Origin: Salminus brasiliensis
Taxonomy: Eukaryota > Chordata > Actinopteri > Characiformes > Bryconidae
Assembly: GCF_030463535.1 (NCBI RefSeq)
Contig: NC_132893.1
Coordinates: forward strand, 31,618,224 to 31,682,223
DNA length: 64,000 bases
Reading direction: 5' to 3'
Part shown: positions 63,121 through 64,000 of the stretch, one piece after another
How positions within the stretch are numbered: the stretch's first letter is position 1
Layout of the letters: each line of letters opens with the position of its first letter
Notes under the pieces: model-generated
Database searches by the model: none
Told to the model about the DNA's origin: nothing
Seen by the model: the letters and a program-made list of their open reading frames with translations, nothing else
Position numbers and translations under genes: made by a program

Positions 63121-64000
63121 ATCTATATGAACTTTATGGCCAATTATAACAGCTACATTTATCATACAGAAGCCCTTTGTGGTTCTATAATTTCAGATCC
63201 CACAGGACCACCACAAAGCAGGTATTATTAGGGTGGTGGGTCATTCTCTCTACTCCAGCGACACCCTGACATGGTGGAGGTGTGTTAGTAGTGTGTGTTG
63301 CGCTGGTGGCAGGAGTGGATCAGACAGCATTCTTTTGGCCATCGTCCCGTGAGCACTGATGAAGGACTGAGGGAGACTAAGACAAACCATGTTGCAATAG
63401 ATGAGCTTCTGTCTCTGACTTCACATATACAAATTGAACCAACTAGCAGCATAGCAGCACCGCTGTGTCTGATCCACTCGTACCACCAGCACAACACACA
63501 CTAACACCACAGCACCACATCACTGTAGTGCTCTGAATGACCCACCACCCAAAAACTACCTGCTCTGCGGTGGTCTTGTGGGGTCCTGAGCATTGAAGAA
63601 CAGGGTGAAATGAGGCTGACAAAAGTATGCAGAGAAACAGATGGACACAGACTTCAAGAACTACAAAGTTCTCCAGCATGGGAAGTGGAGCTGATATAAT
63701 GGGCTGAGTTCAGTCCGAACCAGGGGTGGTACTGGTCCATGCTGAGTTAGTGAGTGTGCCTGGTTCTAGCAGTATTCAGCCATTCCTGAATGCAGTTTTT
63801 GGACCAGTTAAGAACAGATCACAGTCAGATGAGTTGTACAACTGACCCTGGAGAAAGACACAGATAGCTCTCAAAGGACATCTGTAAAGGAAATTGTGCA
63901 GAACCTCTTTTGTGTGGAAGTTCACAAAGCAGTATCCTCTGGGCTGGCCTTCTAGGGGTCCAGACTTGTGAAATAAAAAGTCAAACTGCTTCACTTGTCC
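56881..64000 (-). CDS. rbm18: RBM18, RNA-binding motif protein 18 (3' part; four exons, cut by the right edge)
   Basis: Exons 64000-63905, 61369-61283, 58082-57994 and 57046-56881 join in phase to 145 codons plus TGA. The product contains the second half of a single [18 protein letters not shown]1 [27 protein letters not shown] and [10 protein letters not shown]. It is followed by [28 protein letters not shown] and a basic tail ending RRHRR. This matches my memory of vertebrate RBM18 (about 190 residues), a small and little-studied presumed RNA-binding protein. About 45 N-terminal residues, including RNP2, lie right of the window. Same strand order as LHX6; gene order fits human 9q33. Confidence 0.94.
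57047..57993 (-). repeat. RBM18 last intron, dominated by (CT)n/(GA)n
   Basis: On the + strand almost the whole intron (57040-57840) is GA-rich, with several pure (GA)n runs of 20-30 bp and (CAGA)n patches. On the transcribed sense it is an 800-nt pyrimidine-rich stretch leading into the terminal acceptor. Open frames of leucine/serine/phenylalanine are low-complexity artefacts. Confidence 0.85.
57994..58082 (-). CDS. rbm18: RBM18 internal exon after the RRM
   Basis: It is 89 bp (29 codons plus two bases), with a TCTTGCAG acceptor and a GTTTGT donor. It encodes [20 protein letters not shown] then ETEELPTSL. The LP-SLEPSSS core matches RBM18. The preceding residues differ from the RYDHNKNDK I recall in mammals, which is plausible fish divergence. 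Confidence 0.9.
59783..60235 (+). mobile_element. DNA-transposon-like repeat, family A
   Basis: It starts TGGACATAAATATTGGGACA and ends GTGTCCACAAACATTTGTCA. The interior words GAGTAACTGTCTGTACTGTC, AATAGGTTC-like and TTGCATGTTAAAGTAGCTAA are present. Nearly full length, with a T-run expansion at 59867. Confidence 0.6.
60889..61212 (+). mobile_element. DNA-transposon-like repeat, family A (truncated)
   Basis: It starts CAAAGTATTGGGACACCTGC, continues CCACTGCTCCACAGCTCAAT and CCTATTCTATTGGCA, and stops about 70 bp before the RBM18 RRM exon. Confidence 0.6.
61283..61369 (-). CDS. rbm18: RBM18 exon: C-terminal half of the RRM
   Basis: It is 87 bp in phase 0, between a CTTCCTCAG acceptor and a GTAAGT donor. 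It encodes [20 protein letters not shown] then VRWAHAQVK: helix 2 and strand 4 of the RRM. A family A transposon-like copy ends about 70 bp downstream of its donor. Confidence 0.95.
61370..63904 (-). other. RBM18 intron, 2.5 kb
   Basis: It contains unassigned sequence at 61,500-63,060, (ATCT)n at about 63083-63120 and a palindromic repeat element at 63,195-63,700. No exon recognised. Confidence 0.7.
63195..63710. mobile_element. Palindromic interspersed repeat element
   Basis: AGGGTGGTGGGTCATTC, GTGTTAGTAGTGTGTGTTGC and GAGTGGATCAGACA at 63228-63330 recur as complements (TGTCTGATCCACTCGTACCA, GCACAACACACACTAACACC, GAATGACCCACCACCC) at 63465-63550. The following GTGGTCTTGTGGGGTCCTGA and TTGAAGAACAGGGTGAAATG words I recall from a common fish repeat. 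No coding capacity. Confidence 0.65.
63905..64000 (-). CDS. rbm18: RBM18 exon with RNP1 (truncated at window edge)
   Basis: 32 codons are visible, reading [20 protein letters not shown] and then [12 protein letters not shown], ending at a GTTCTG donor. RGYCFVNF is the RNP1 octamer. The frame is open through the window edge, so the codon read as a GTG start (63994-63992) is an internal valine. The first coding exons lie to the right. Confidence 0.94.

Noticed and set aside
63992-63994. Apparent start codon of the RBM18 frame
   Set aside because: It is GTG encoding the internal valine of GQVKQFDF; the frame is open through the window edge.

Overview
The window is vertebrate nuclear DNA, almost certainly from a teleost fish. 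It has split genes with GT/AG introns, dense microsatellites ((CA)n, (TA)n, (GA)n, (AAT)n), long tandem arrays and many short non-autonomous DNA-transposon-like repeats of the kind common in ostariophysan fishes (characins, catfishes, electric eels). The species itself cannot be read from the sequence; an ostariophysan is my inference.

Three protein-coding genes are supported by exon-by-exon reading. (1) MORN5, + strand: the last three coding exons (1973-2084, 2925-3056, 17271-17398) and a polyadenylation signal at 17469. Its 5' exons lie left of the window. (2) LHX6, - strand: eight coding exons from 49853 down to 23072, joining into a 340-residue LIM-homeodomain protein in one open phase. 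There is also a second candidate first exon (about 47140-47358) behind a TATA box, and a candidate distal poly(A) site near 18816-18830. (3) RBM18, - strand: the last four coding exons (64000-63905, 61369-61283, 58082-57994, 57046-56881), cut by the right edge. From memory, the order MORN5(+) LHX6(-) RBM18(-) is the same as in human 9q33, which supports LHX6 rather than its paralogue LHX8.

The three genes share no pathway that I know of. LHX6 is a developmental transcription factor (forebrain GABAergic interneurons, branchial-arch mesenchyme), RBM18 a small single-RRM protein, and MORN5 a small MORN-repeat protein. They are linked by conserved synteny. Long complex stretches inside the MORN5 and LHX6 introns and upstream of LHX6 are candidate conserved regulatory DNA for LHX6.

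Layout: 1-17.5 kb MORN5, whose 14.2-kb last intron holds two transposon-like copies, a SINE-like remnant, a 1.45-kb polypyrimidine tract and a 1.8-kb minisatellite. 17.5-18.8 kb is a short gap between the convergent MORN5 and LHX6. 18.8-49.9 kb is LHX6, with a four-copy tandem repeat in the putative 3' UTR and, in one 13.7-kb intron, palindromic repeats and a decayed satellite of about 390 bp. 49.9-56.8 kb is intergenic: an AT-rich tandem array, a 1.1-kb minisatellite and a possible regulatory block. 56.8-64 kb is RBM18. I found no RNA gene, CRISPR array, viral gene or transposase gene, and no evidence of an undescribed multi-gene system. The most unusual content is the repeat architecture and the LHX6 alternative first exons.
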